Assembly (NCBI RefSeq): GCF_000758665.1
Contig: NZ_CP009285.1
Coordinates: 5,580,001-5,644,000 of the forward strand
DNA length: 64,000 nucleotides
Direction of reading: 5' to 3'
DNA from: Paenibacillus borealis
GTDB taxonomy: Bacteria > Bacillota > Bacilli > Paenibacillales > Paenibacillaceae
The notes under the pieces were generated by a model, which had not been told where the DNA came from, did not search any database, and saw nothing but the letters and a program-made list of their open reading frames with translations. How positions within the stretch are numbered: the first letter of the stretch is position 1; every line of letters begins with the position of its first letter. The translations under genes were made by a program, and so were the position numbers. This document shows positions 53,163 through 61,965 of this stretch, piece after piece.

Positions 53163-53658
53163 AATAATTACCTCCCAGATCTATCTTAAGGCGTTTACGG
53201 CCTCTGGATAGTTGCGTTTGGATCGTGCTTTCTTTGCGCTCTAACATCTCTGCAATTTCTTTTACCGTATACTCCTCAAAATAGTACAGATATAAAACCG
53301 TCTTGTATTTTTCGGGAAGTGACAGCAGCTTTGTAATCACCTTACCGCTTGGTTCCTCACCATTCCAAGACACAATATCCGGCAAAGTCTCTAATGCTAC
53401 CCGGCGGCTTGTCCACCAGCTTTTAAGAATATCCTTACAGTAATTGCGGGTAGTTACCGTCAGCCATGCTTTTTCATGCTCCAGGTCATTAAAAGCCATA
53501 GGAGCTTTAATCAGTTTCAGAAATACAGATTGAACAGCATCTTCAACATCAACGGGATTCTTCAAGTAAATGAAGCAAAGCCGGTAGACTAAATCTGCAC
53601 GCCGTTGATATAGTTCAGCAAATTCTTTATCCGTACGCAATAAAGAATGACATTCCAT
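53155..53658 (-). CDS. ECF RNA polymerase sigma factor
   Basis: 167 residues. Region 2 is visible as YRLCFIYLKNPVDVEDAVQSVFLKLIKAP and region 4 as LPEKYKTVLYLYYFEEYTVKEIAEMLERKESTIQTQLSRGRKRLK. The ATG at 53658 has GGAGG upstream; the frame is open further 5'. Paired with the DUF4179 protein. No obvious ECF-type promoter was seen before it. Confidence 0.92.
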   Translation of the reverse strand: MECHSLLRTDKEFAELYQRRADLVYRLCFIYLKNPVDVEDAVQSVFLKLIKAPMAFNDLEHEKAWLTVTTRNYCKDILKSWWTSRRVALETLPDIVSWNGEEPSGKVITKLLSLPEKYKTVLYLYYFEEYTVKEIAEMLERKESTIQTQLSRGRKRLKIDLGGNYFE

Positions 53659-53744
53659 TTTTTCGCCTCCTGCCTTTAACACGATTGAGGATTACAAAAT
53701 ATCTCACGATCCAATATTTTTGTATGTATTTCTGTTTATGAGGA

Positions 53745-53920
53745 GGACTGAGAATCCGTTATTTGAGTAAATCCGGCGAAATTACAGGTTAAACGGACTC
53801 AGAATCGCTTAATTGACCTGAAATGCCTTCTTTCGGGTTCAAAAGAATAAGATAACGGAATCTCAGTCCGCTTCATCCTATATTACAGGTTTTTATGGGA
53901 AATAGAGGAATCTCAGTCCG
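53745..53920. repeat. Intergenic repeat family B, copy 2
   Basis: GGACTNAGAATC at 53745 and 53795 (50 bp apart), inverse AATCTCAGTCCG copies at 53859-53870 and 53909-53920 (50 bp apart). Spacings 50-64-50 match copy 1 at 7097-7272 exactly, while the sequence between the arms is only partly alike. The non-coding stretch 53659-54160 also holds a terminator and an 11-bp tandem repeat. Confidence 0.85.
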
Positions 53921-53970
53921 CTTCAGGATAATGGATCTGGGGAGGGGAGGCTGGTCTGGCAGTTTTCATC

Positions 53971-54006
53971 AAAAATAAGCAAAGCCCCAGTGATAGGAGC
54001 TTTGCC
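53971..54006 (-). terminator. Terminator of the scoA-scoB-thiolase operon
   Basis: Minus strand GGCAAAGCTCCT / GGGGCTTTGC stem followed by TTATTTTT. Confidence 0.7.
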
Positions 54007-54084
54007 TGCAGTAGTCTTGTTCCATATTTCACAAACCTTCTGATCATCCTGGCAAGTATGCCACCTTCGCGGGTGTCAGCAGCT

Positions 54085-54172
54085 TAGATCCGCTCTAGAT
54101 CTGTTCTAGATCTGTTCTAGATCTGTTCTATATCTGTTCCAGCTCAGCTCTAGATCCGCCCTAGATCCGCTC
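54085..54172. repeat. 11-bp tandem repeat at the thiolase 3' end
   Basis: Eight in-step units of TAGATCTGTTC-type at 54085, 54096, 54107, 54118, 54129, 54140 (degenerate), 54151 and 54162. The last unit is part of the final codons and stop of the thiolase gene, so the array appears to have grown from the gene end. Confidence 0.85.
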
Positions 54173-55351
54173 AATAATCGTCGTTACGCCATGCCCTCCG
54201 CCGATGCAGAGCGTGGCAAGTCCGGTGCGGGCACCGCGCTGCTTCAGTGCATGTACCAGTGTTACGAGAATTCTTGCCCCGCTCGCACCGATCGGATGAC
54301 CCAGGGCGATGGCCCCGCCGTTCACATTGACCTTCTCCTCCGGGAAGTCCAGGGCCTGGCCTACCGCCAGCATCTGCGCCGCAAAGGCCTCGTTAGCCTC
54401 GATGAGATCGATGTCGCCGATCGTCAGGCCGCCACGCTGCAGCGCCTTCTTCGTTGCCGGAACCGGACCCATCCCCATGATGGAGGGATCCACACCGCCG
54501 GACGCGTAGGACAGGATGCGCGCAAGCGGCTTCAGCCCAAGCGCAGCAGCTTTCTCCGCCGACATAATGACCAGCGCCGCAGCGCCGTCATTAATGCCCG
54601 AGGCGTTCCCGGCAGTCACACTGCCGTCCTGCTTAAAGGCCGGGCGGAGAGCTGCCAGCTTCCCGGCGGTCGTTCCTTTCCGCGGGAACTCATCGGTATC
54701 GAAGATAATGGCCTCGCCTTTTCGCTGCGGAATGATGACAGGTACGATTTCTTCCTTGAAATGGCCTGCTTCAATGGCGCGCACGGCCTTCTCCTGGCTG
54801 GACGCCGCCAGGGCATCCTGCATTTCCCGGCTGATCCCGAATTGTTCGGAGACATTTTCCGCCGTGATGCCCATATGGTAATGGTTGAATGCGCAGGTCA
54901 ACCCGTCATTCACCATCGTATCGATCAGTGTCCCGTTGCCCATGCGGTAGCCGTAGCGGGCCTGATCCAGCACATAAGGCGCCTTCGACATATTCTCCAT
55001 CCCGCCGGCTACAACAATCTCGCTGTCTCCTGCCATAATACTCTGCGCAGCCAGATGGACCGCCTTCATGCCCGAACCGCACACCTTGTTAATGGTCAAG
55101 CTGGATGCCTCAACCGGAATGCCCGCCTTAACCGCCGCCTGCCGCGCCGGATTCTGGCCCAGCCCGCCCTGAAGCACGTTGCCCATAATCACTTCGTCAA
55201 CCTGGTCCGGTGTGACGCCCGCCCGCCGCAGCGCCTCCTTGATGACCAGCGCCCCCAAATCTACAGCGGAAATCCCGGCCAGACTTCCGCCAAAGGTGCC
55301 GAGTGCCGTCCGCACTGCGCTGACAATGACAATTTCTTTGGCTGTATTCAT
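54161..55351 (-). CDS. Acetyl-CoA C-acetyltransferase (thiolase)
   Basis: 396 residues; splits acetoacetyl-CoA into two acetyl-CoA (degradative direction here). Active-site Cys in [18 protein letters not shown] (about residue 88), His in [17 protein letters not shown] and Cys in [14 protein letters not shown] overlaps the scoB stop by four bases. Last gene of scoA-scoB-thiolase. Confidence 0.96.
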   Translation of the reverse strand: MNTAKEIVIVSAVRTALGTFGGSLAGISAVDLGALVIKEALRRAGVTPDQVDEVIMGNVLQGGLGQNPARQAAVKAGIPVEASSLTINKVCGSGMKAVHLAAQSIMAGDSEIVVAGGMENMSKAPYVLDQARYGYRMGNGTLIDTMVNDGLTCAFNHYHMGITAENVSEQFGISREMQDALAASSQEKAVRAIEAGHFKEEIVPVIIPQRKGEAIIFDTDEFPRKGTTAGKLAALRPAFKQDGSVTAGNASGINDGAAALVIMSAEKAAALGLKPLARILSYASGGVDPSIMGMGPVPATKKALQRGGLTIGDIDLIEANEAFAAQMLAVGQALDFPEEKVNVNGGAIALGHPIGASGARILVTLVHALKQRGARTGLATLCIGGGHGVTTIIERI

Positions 55352-56019
55352 AACAACACCTCATCCGAAGGGATATTCCGCATGGGAGACAGATCCGCAG
55401 AAACCGTAAACGCTGCACCCGTTTTGTTTGTAACCGTTTCCAATTCTATGCCTGGTGCCAGCTCCTCAAGCACCAGTCCCTGCGGGGTGAACCTGAACAC
55501 CGCCAGCTCCGTGATAATCATCGCTACTGCGCCGCGCGCAGTAAGCGGCAGGCTGCAGTCGCTCACGATTTTGGGGGCACCGTTCTTGGAGGTATGCTCC
55601 ATGGCGACAATAACTTTTCTTGCACCTGTGACCAGATCCATGGCGCCGCCCATGCCGGGAACCATTTTGCCGGGAACCATCCAGTTGGCCAGATTACCGT
55701 GCGCATCCACTTCAAGTCCGCCAAGAATCGTAACATCCACATGTCCGCCGCGGATAAGCGCAAAGGAAGTGGCACTGTCGAAGAAGGAACCCCCGGGCAG
55801 AATGTTAGCCGGTTTGCCTCCTGCATTGACCAGATCGGGAATGATCGTATCCTGCACCGGTCCAAGCCCGATATAGCCGTTCTCGGATTGCAGAATAATG
55901 TTGATGCCTGCCGGCAGATAATTTGGGATCAGCGTCGGCAGCCCGATGCCCAGATTGACTACATCCCCGTCATGCAGTTCAACCGCCGCCCTGCGTGCAA
56001 TCAGCTCTTTCGTATCCAT
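55348..56019 (-). CDS. scoB: 3-oxoacid CoA-transferase subunit B
   Basis: 223 residues; with ScoA moves CoA from succinyl-CoA or acetyl-CoA to acetoacetate. Catalytic Glu in [12 protein letters not shown] (about residue 46) and [27 protein letters not shown]. Starts one base after the scoA stop. Confidence 0.94.
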   Translation of the reverse strand: MDTKELIARRAAVELHDGDVVNLGIGLPTLIPNYLPAGINIILQSENGYIGLGPVQDTIIPDLVNAGGKPANILPGGSFFDSATSFALIRGGHVDVTILGGLEVDAHGNLANWMVPGKMVPGMGGAMDLVTGARKVIVAMEHTSKNGAPKIVSDCSLPLTARGAVAMIITELAVFRFTPQGLVLEELAPGIELETVTNKTGAAFTVSADLSPMRNIPSDEVLL

Positions 56020-56020
56020 G

Positions 56021-56680
56021 TTATTCGCTCTCCTTATAGCAGATGATTTTATCGATCAGAACACCAGGCGTAACTACAATATTAGGGTCAAGCTCCCCGG
56101 TTTCCACAATTTCATCCACCTGAACAATGACAAGATCGGCGGCCAGTGCCATCAGCGGATTGAAATTGCGCGCCGAATTGCGGTACACCAGATTGCCGGC
56201 CTTATCCGCCTTGTGCGCTTTCAGCAGGGCAACGTCAGCCCGCAGCGGCAGCTCCACCAGATATTCTCTGCCCTCAATTGTCAGCGTCTGCTTATTGTCG
56301 GCTACCATTGTCCCTGTTCCTGTAGGCGTCAGAATGCCGCCGAGTCCTGCACCGCCTGCCCGCACCCGCTCCGCGAGCGTTCCCTGCGGCACCAGCTCCA
56401 CCGCCAGCTCCCCGGCGAGCATCTGTCTGCCCGTCTCCGGATTGGTGCCGATATGCGAAGCGATGACCTTCTTCAGCCGCCGGCCCAAGACCAGCGGGCC
56501 TACTCCTGTATCCATCAGAGCCGTGTCGCTGGAGATCAGCGTAATGTCTTTGATGTCCCGCTCAACCAGAATACCCACCAGTGCATCAGGTGCGCCGGTT
56601 CCCATGAAACCGCCAACCATAATGGTCATGCCGTCATGAAACAGTCCGCCTATTTCTTCAAGCGTCGTTACTTTCCCCAC
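56021..56680 (-). CDS. scoA: 3-oxoacid CoA-transferase subunit A
   Basis: 219 residues. GTG start at 56680 chosen because AGGAGGGG lies 6 bases upstream and the family N-terminus ([33 protein letters not shown]) follows; the frame is open further 5'. [25 protein letters not shown] is the conserved CoA-transferase I segment. First gene of the operon, divergent from a LysR regulator. Confidence 0.93.
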   Translation of the reverse strand: MGKVTTLEEIGGLFHDGMTIMVGGFMGTGAPDALVGILVERDIKDITLISSDTALMDTGVGPLVLGRRLKKVIASHIGTNPETGRQMLAGELAVELVPQGTLAERVRAGGAGLGGILTPTGTGTMVADNKQTLTIEGREYLVELPLRADVALLKAHKADKAGNLVYRNSARNFNPLMALAADLVIVQVDEIVETGELDPNIVVTPGVLIDKIICYKESE

Positions 56681-56773
56681 ACCAAACCCCTCCTGTTTTT
56701 TGCTGCAGCCCATTGACAAATGTGATGCGGATGACTTTATGTATATAGTGTACAACGCGCTTTTTGGGGGGTA

Positions 56774-56799
56774 AAATTCAGACATCGCATGCGAACCAT
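56774..56799. promoter_or_regulatory. Palindrome in the scoA-LysR divergent region
   Basis: TCGCATGCGA is a perfect 10-bp palindrome flanked by TTCA and TGAA at a distance that makes a larger imperfect dyad; a likely LysR-type operator between scoA and the regulator gene. Confidence 0.5.
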
Positions 56800-56831
56800 G
56801 AAAATATATCATAGATTGGAGGCGCTTACTT

Positions 56832-57719
56832 TTGGATGTGCGGAACCTGAAATACGTGCTTGAGGTAGCCAATTTGCACAACATCACCAAGGCGGCGGAG
56901 AAGCTTCACCTGACTCAGCCCACCCTCAGCAAAATGGTCAAGAGCCTGGAGGACGAGCTTGGCGTCATCTTGTTTGACCGCTCGGGCAAATACGTCAGGC
57001 TGACCGATGCCGGCTCAGCAGCGATGGAACAGATCCGGCTGATTATTGCGGCAGTGGACAATCTGCATATGACGCTGGATGACATCAGCAACCTCAAGAC
57101 CGGCACGATCAAGATTGGACTTCCTCCGGTGATCAGCTCCGTATTCGTTCCAAAAGTCGTGACTCCGTTCCAAAAAAAATACCCCAACATCTCCTTCGAG
57201 CTCATTGAACAGGGCTCCAAGAATGTGGAGAATATGGTGCTGGAGGGCAGTATCGATCTGGGAGCAGTTCTGCTTCCTGTCCGGGAGGGCAGCTTCGGAA
57301 TCAAGCCTTTTGTCCGTGAGAATCTGGCAATTGTTGTCCATAAATCGCATCCGCTGGCGGCACGCACAGAGGCTTCCCTGACCGATCTCCGCGAAGAACC
57401 GCTGATTCTGTTCGCCAAAGGCTTCGCCATGCGCCAGCATATTATTGAAGCCTGCGTCAGCGCAGGGTTTGAAGCCAATATTGCTTATGAGAGCGCTCAA
57501 TGGGATCTGCTGGTTGAGCTGGTATCCGCTAATCTGGGCATCGCTTTTCTGCCTGAGCCGCTCTGTGAGAAGGTATCCAACCAGAATGTGCGCATTCTGC
57601 CGCTGCGGAATCCGTCCATTCCGTGGAACGTCGTGCTGATCTGGAACAAGGAGCGTTACATCAGTAAATGCATGCGGGAATTCATCCGCTTCCTGGAGGA
57701 TCATTCTTTGGTTGTATAG
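56832..57719 (+). CDS. LysR family regulator
   Basis: 295 residues with a TTG start (GGAGG 9 bases upstream): [50 protein letters not shown] is the LysR HTH, followed by the two-lobe effector domain. Divergent from scoA, so probably the activator of the CoA-transferase operon and perhaps of the GntP-dehydrogenase operon. Effector likely acetoacetate or 3-hydroxybutyrate, by inference. Confidence 0.9.
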   Translation: MDVRNLKYVLEVANLHNITKAAEKLHLTQPTLSKMVKSLEDELGVILFDRSGKYVRLTDAGSAAMEQIRLIIAAVDNLHMTLDDISNLKTGTIKIGLPPVISSVFVPKVVTPFQKKYPNISFELIEQGSKNVENMVLEGSIDLGAVLLPVREGSFGIKPFVRENLAIVVHKSHPLAARTEASLTDLREEPLILFAKGFAMRQHIIEACVSAGFEANIAYESAQWDLLVELVSANLGIAFLPEPLCEKVSNQNVRILPLRNPSIPWNVVLIWNKERYISKCMREFIRFLEDHSLVV

Positions 57720-57820
57720 CACAATAAATCTATATAGCTTGAACTGGTAATCTTTCTGATTAGTCCCGGGCTCACCGCTTGGACAGCTGGCTGGGCCGGG
57801 ATTCGCACCGTCTAAGCTAT

Positions 57821-58006
57821 AACTGTATTTTGTGCAACTAAAATGGGCGATTATTGCGCTGCGAGGGTTTTAATTGCACTTTCTACAGTTAAAAATCCAC
57901 ATATTTTGTAAAAGGGGGCTCACCGCTATTTTTAATTGTACAGAATACAATTAACCTGGAAAATCCGGAATTCTGCCATCTTTTAATTACAGAAAATACA
58001 ATTAAA
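57821..58006. repeat. Intergenic repeat family C, copy 2
   Basis: Right arms at 57833, 57884, 57946 and 57997, spacings 51-62-51 as in copy 1 (37600-37783). The third unit is a perfect 9-bp hairpin TTAATTGTA-CAGAA-TACAATTAA (57932-57954). It fills the convergent gap between the LysR and rhamnosidase genes. Confidence 0.88.
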
Positions 58007-58068
58007 GGCTATCCCCCCCCTTCAGGGGATTCTAATATAAAGATTAATTTCATAATTTCCTATTACAC

Positions 58069-58106
58069 AAAAAAGCAGAGTCCTGTCATTCCACAGGAAC
58101 TCTGCT
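58069..58106 (-). terminator. Terminator of the rhamnosidase gene
   Basis: Minus strand AGCAGAGTTCCTGT / ACAGGACTCTGC followed by six T residues. Confidence 0.88.
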
Positions 58107-58113
58107 ACTCCGA

Positions 58114-60774
58114 TTATTTTTGCAGGGCATATCCGAATCTGTATTCACCGGAGCCGACCGTAATCTTCACCGACTGCCCCAGCTGCTCTGCGGAATGAAT
58201 GCCGCGGGCCTGCTGCAGCGGCTGCCCATTCTCCAGCACACCCGCCAGCGCAGCGTCCGGGAGCAGTACAGTAGCCGAGGTGTTGGGCGGAACTACGGTT
58301 ACCAGCTCTATTTTGCCGGAATCAATCGTCCACCCGGAGCGGATCTTACCGTACATGGATTCCAGCGCGCCAGCGGCTGAAGTCAGACCGCCTCCCGGAT
58401 GCGGCTGGATCAGAAACTGCTTATAACCCGGATACTCTTCCACCTGCTCGATCCCGGCCACGCAGCGGTACAGGAAATCGCCAATTGCCCCGTATGCATA
58501 ATGATTGAACGAGTTCATATCCTTGCTCCAGAAGCTGCCGTCCTCCTTAATCCCGTCCCAATGCTCCCAGATGGTCGTTGCTCCCCGGGTAACCTGATAC
58601 AGCCAGGAAGGGTAATCGGTCTGCAGCAGCAGCTTGTAAGCAGCATCGTAATGCCCTGCTCCAGCCAGCACCAGATTCAGATAAGGCGTGCCGACGAAGC
58701 CTGTAGTGAGATGATATTTGCTCTCTTCCAGCAGCTCTATAAGCTTGGCAACCGTGCGTTCCTCCGCCTTCCCCTCCACCAGACCGAACATTAATGCCAG
58801 TACACAGGCCGTTTGCGTAGCTACACTCACCCGTCCGGAAGGGGTAATGAATTCCCGGTTAAAAGCTTGTTTGATCCGCACATGCAGCTGTGAGTAGTAC
58901 TGCTCATCTTCTGTTCTGCCCAGCACTGCCGCAGTCTTCCCCATAAGCCCGGCAGAATAGGCATAGAAGGCCGTTGCGATATAATCCCTGTCCGTAGCGC
59001 CAATGTAGCTGTCAGGCTTCGCATCCAGGCCCAGCCAGTCTCCGAAATGGAAGCCGGTGTTCCACAGAAACTCATCTGTCCCCTGCCGGCGGATATACTC
59101 CACCCAGCCCTGCATGCTGCTGTACTGCTGCTCCAGAATCCGCTTGTCGCCATAACACTGATAGATCGTCCACGGACAGATAACAGCCGCATCGCCCCAG
59201 GCCGCAGAAGAATGGGAATTCTCATCCAGCACGTGGGGAATTACGAACGGAACACCGCCGTTATCCAGCTGATCGGCAGCCAGATCCTTGAGCCATTTGC
59301 TGAAAAAAGGGGCCACATTCATCAGGTAGGCCGACGTGCGGATAAACATTTGCGCATCCCCGGTCCAGCCGAGCCGTTCATCGCGCTGCGGGCAGTCAGT
59401 GGGCACATCAACGAAATTGCCTTTCTCCCCCCAGAGAATGTTATGCTGCAGCTGGTTAAGCAGCGGATTGGAACAGGTAAAGGTTCCGGTCGGCTCCATA
59501 TCCGAATGCAGGACCACCCCGGTGAAATCCTGCAGCGAGAGGTTCTCTGGGAAGCCTATCAGCTGCACATACCGGAAGCCCTGGAAGGTGAAACGCGGCT
59601 GGAAGCTCTCCCTGCCTCCGCCTCTGGTAATATAAGTAACCGTCTGTCTGGCCGCCCGCAGGTTATCTGTGTACACATTACCTTCCTGATCCAGCACCTC
59701 GAAATGCCGCAGCTGAAATTCCTGTCCTGCCTGCCCTTCCACCGTGAAGCGCATCCAGCCGACCATATTCTGGCCCATATCGAGCACAGTCTCACCGGCC
59801 GGAGTGCGCAGGAGTGTGATGGGGGCCAGTTCTTCCATTGCTTTTACCGGAACATTCTCCTGGGCGAGCAGAATATCCCTGGTGTACGGAAGAATCTCCG
59901 CAGGTATCCATGCGTGATCATCATAGTCCGGCTGGCTGAAGCCGCACTGCTCCAGGCGGGCATCATAGGTTTCGCCGTGATAAATCTCCGACATCAGCAG
60001 CGGGCCGGGCGATACCGCCCACTCCTGATCCGTTCTGATAATCTGCTCATCCCCATCCGCAAAGGTGAGGTGAATCTGCATCAGCAGTGCCGTGCGGTCA
60101 CCGAACACATTCTTTTTGTTATCCCAGGCCAGGTTCCCCTTGTACCAGCCGTTCCCCAGCCAGGCGCCGACCGCATTGCCCCCCGCTGCCAGCTGCCCTG
60201 TAATATCATAGGTCTGGTATTGCAGGCGGGTGCTGTAGCTGGTCCAGCCGGGTGTCAGAACATCCCTGCCGACTCTGGCTCCGTTCAGCTCCACTTCATA
60301 GAGACCGAGACTGGTCACATACATTCTGGCCCGGATAACCTGCCGGTCTACATGGAAGCTGCGCCGCAGCAGCGGGTTCTGTTCTGCCTCAGTATCCAGG
60401 CAAGCCAGCGGAGCCGTGATCCACTCTGCCTCCCAATCCTCCGGCGAGAGAAGGCCCATCTCCCACCAGGCGGTCTCTGACCACTCTGTCGGCCGGTTCA
60501 GCTGATCCCATATTCTAATCCGGTAATAATAACGCTGTCTGGACTGCAGCTCCAGCTCCTTCAGCTCAATATGCAGCGATTGTCCGGACTCCACCCGGCC
60601 CGAATCCCATACCGTGCTTACATAGTCCTGATCCGTTGCTACCTGAAGCTGATACGCCTGCTGCATTACATCCCGCTCATCCGCATTCAGCTGCCAGCTG
60701 ATTCTCGGATAGCGCACATCTATCCCCAGCGGATTTTGTTTGTACTCCACACGTAATTTATGAACAGCTATCAT
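58114..60774 (-). CDS. Alpha-L-rhamnosidase (GH78)
   Basis: 886 residues, no signal peptide, so cytoplasmic and acting on imported rhamnosyl oligomers. N-terminal beta domains (1-330, starting MIAVHKLRVEYKQNPLGIDVRYPRISWQL), then the alpha/alpha barrel with DCPQRDERLGWTGDAQMFIRTSAYLMN (acidic catalytic pocket), WGDAAVICPW and TIWEHWDGIKEDGSF, and a C-terminal beta domain. Divergent from an AraC regulator that likely controls it. Supplies L-rhamnose; no rhaA isomerase is in the window. Confidence 0.94.
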   Translation of the reverse strand: MIAVHKLRVEYKQNPLGIDVRYPRISWQLNADERDVMQQAYQLQVATDQDYVSTVWDSGRVESGQSLHIELKELELQSRQRYYYRIRIWDQLNRPTEWSETAWWEMGLLSPEDWEAEWITAPLACLDTEAEQNPLLRRSFHVDRQVIRARMYVTSLGLYEVELNGARVGRDVLTPGWTSYSTRLQYQTYDITGQLAAGGNAVGAWLGNGWYKGNLAWDNKKNVFGDRTALLMQIHLTFADGDEQIIRTDQEWAVSPGPLLMSEIYHGETYDARLEQCGFSQPDYDDHAWIPAEILPYTRDILLAQENVPVKAMEELAPITLLRTPAGETVLDMGQNMVGWMRFTVEGQAGQEFQLRHFEVLDQEGNVYTDNLRAARQTVTYITRGGGRESFQPRFTFQGFRYVQLIGFPENLSLQDFTGVVLHSDMEPTGTFTCSNPLLNQLQHNILWGEKGNFVDVPTDCPQRDERLGWTGDAQMFIRTSAYLMNVAPFFSKWLKDLAADQLDNGGVPFVIPHVLDENSHSSAAWGDAAVICPWTIYQCYGDKRILEQQYSSMQGWVEYIRRQGTDEFLWNTGFHFGDWLGLDAKPDSYIGATDRDYIATAFYAYSAGLMGKTAAVLGRTEDEQYYSQLHVRIKQAFNREFITPSGRVSVATQTACVLALMFGLVEGKAEERTVAKLIELLEESKYHLTTGFVGTPYLNLVLAGAGHYDAAYKLLLQTDYPSWLYQVTRGATTIWEHWDGIKEDGSFWSKDMNSFNHYAYGAIGDFLYRCVAGIEQVEEYPGYKQFLIQPHPGGGLTSAAGALESMYGKIRSGWTIDSGKIELVTVVPPNTSATVLLPDAALAGVLENGQPLQQARGIHSAEQLGQSVKITVGSGEYRFGYALQK

Positions 60775-60814
60775 CTCATTACACCCCGTCTTTTCTGGGA
60801 TTGCCCCTATAAAT

Positions 60815-60828
60815 ATGAAACGCTTTCT
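60815..60828 (-). promoter_or_regulatory. cre box in the rhamnosidase promoter region
   Basis: Minus strand AGAAAGCGTTTCAT fits 12 of 14 cre positions; it lies between TTGTAA and an AT-rich -10-like stretch. Confidence 0.55.
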
Positions 60829-60924
60829 ATTACAATTATAGAATTCCAGATGGTTGGCAAGACCTGTAATATGGACATTTCACCGGGGTAAAAAGGACAT
60901 TCTGCTGCTTAGAGGAGTGAGCTG

Positions 60925-61827
60925 ATGCATTCGGCCAATCATACGCTAAAAGGGGAGTTTTTCTTCCGGAACAATCTCCTGTTATATGTGAACCGCGCTA
61001 CCGAGAACTATGATCTCCCGCTTCATTCCCATGATTTCATGGAGCTGACGTTCGTTGCCGAAGGCAAAGGGTTTCATTATATCGGGCAGAAGGCTCAGCA
61101 GACCGGCAAGGGGCAGCTGTACTTCATTCCCGTCGGGGTCTCCCATGTCTTCCGTCCGTCTTCACCCAGTACTCTCCGGGAGCCGCTCGTTGTCTACAAT
61201 TGTTTGTTTAAGCCGGAGCTGCTGGACAACCTTACCGCCTTGATCCCGGACCCGCCGATTGCCTCCTACCTGGAGCAGATCCGTAATCATCAGCTGCCCG
61301 CATTCTCCGTGACGGATCTGAACGGCTCCATCGAGAGCCTGTTTCTGGCCCTTCACCGGGAGTATCATCTTCCGCAGACCGGTTCCGGCAGCTACCTGCT
61401 GACCCTGTTCATCCAGCTGCTGGTGAGCATATACCGGCTGGGGCATGACGAGGTTCAGTTTCCCCTGAATAAGCAGACCCACTTCCTGCAGATCATGAAT
61501 TATGTTAATCAGGAGTATGCACAGGAAATTACGCTGACGTCCCTCTCCCGCAGCTTCGATTGGAGCGAACGCCATCTCCAGCGTCTGTTCAAGGCGCATA
61601 CCGGTCAGACCTTCCATCATTATCTGCAGAATATCCGGATTCAGAAAAGCTGTCTGCTGCTGGTTCAGCAGCCCCAGGCACCGGTTCAGCTTGTCGCCGA
61701 GCAGGCCGGCTACCGTGATCTCAAAGCCTTCAATCAGGTGTTCAAGCGGATTATCGGCACTACTCCGGGGAGCTACCGTCAGGCATTCAGCAGGAAGCAA
61801 CGGGAGGCACAAGAGCTGGAGGAGTAA
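60925..61827 (+). CDS. AraC family regulator
   Basis: 300 residues: N-terminal cupin sensor (LPLHSHDFMELTFVAEGKGFHYIG) and C-terminal double HTH (ITLTSLSRSFDWSERHLQRLFKAHTGQTFHHYLQNIRIQKSCLLLVQ ... GYRDLKAFNQVFKRIIGTTPGSYRQ). Divergent from the GH78 gene; resembles RhaS/RhaR-type regulators in layout, so L-rhamnose or a rhamnoside may be the signal. AGAGGAG precedes the ATG. Confidence 0.9.
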   Translation: MHSANHTLKGEFFFRNNLLLYVNRATENYDLPLHSHDFMELTFVAEGKGFHYIGQKAQQTGKGQLYFIPVGVSHVFRPSSPSTLREPLVVYNCLFKPELLDNLTALIPDPPIASYLEQIRNHQLPAFSVTDLNGSIESLFLALHREYHLPQTGSGSYLLTLFIQLLVSIYRLGHDEVQFPLNKQTHFLQIMNYVNQEYAQEITLTSLSRSFDWSERHLQRLFKAHTGQTFHHYLQNIRIQKSCLLLVQQPQAPVQLVAEQAGYRDLKAFNQVFKRIIGTTPGSYRQAFSRKQREAQELEE

Positions 61828-61965
61828 GCGGAAGCTTTAGCGGGTACTCAAAATGATTGATGTTAGCTGAAAATAGTGTTAGTCTATCAACGGCAAACTC
61901 AACATCTATGCTCCTCAATACCTACTAAGATCGTGACAAATTTTGTAATAAAGAAAGGTAACACT

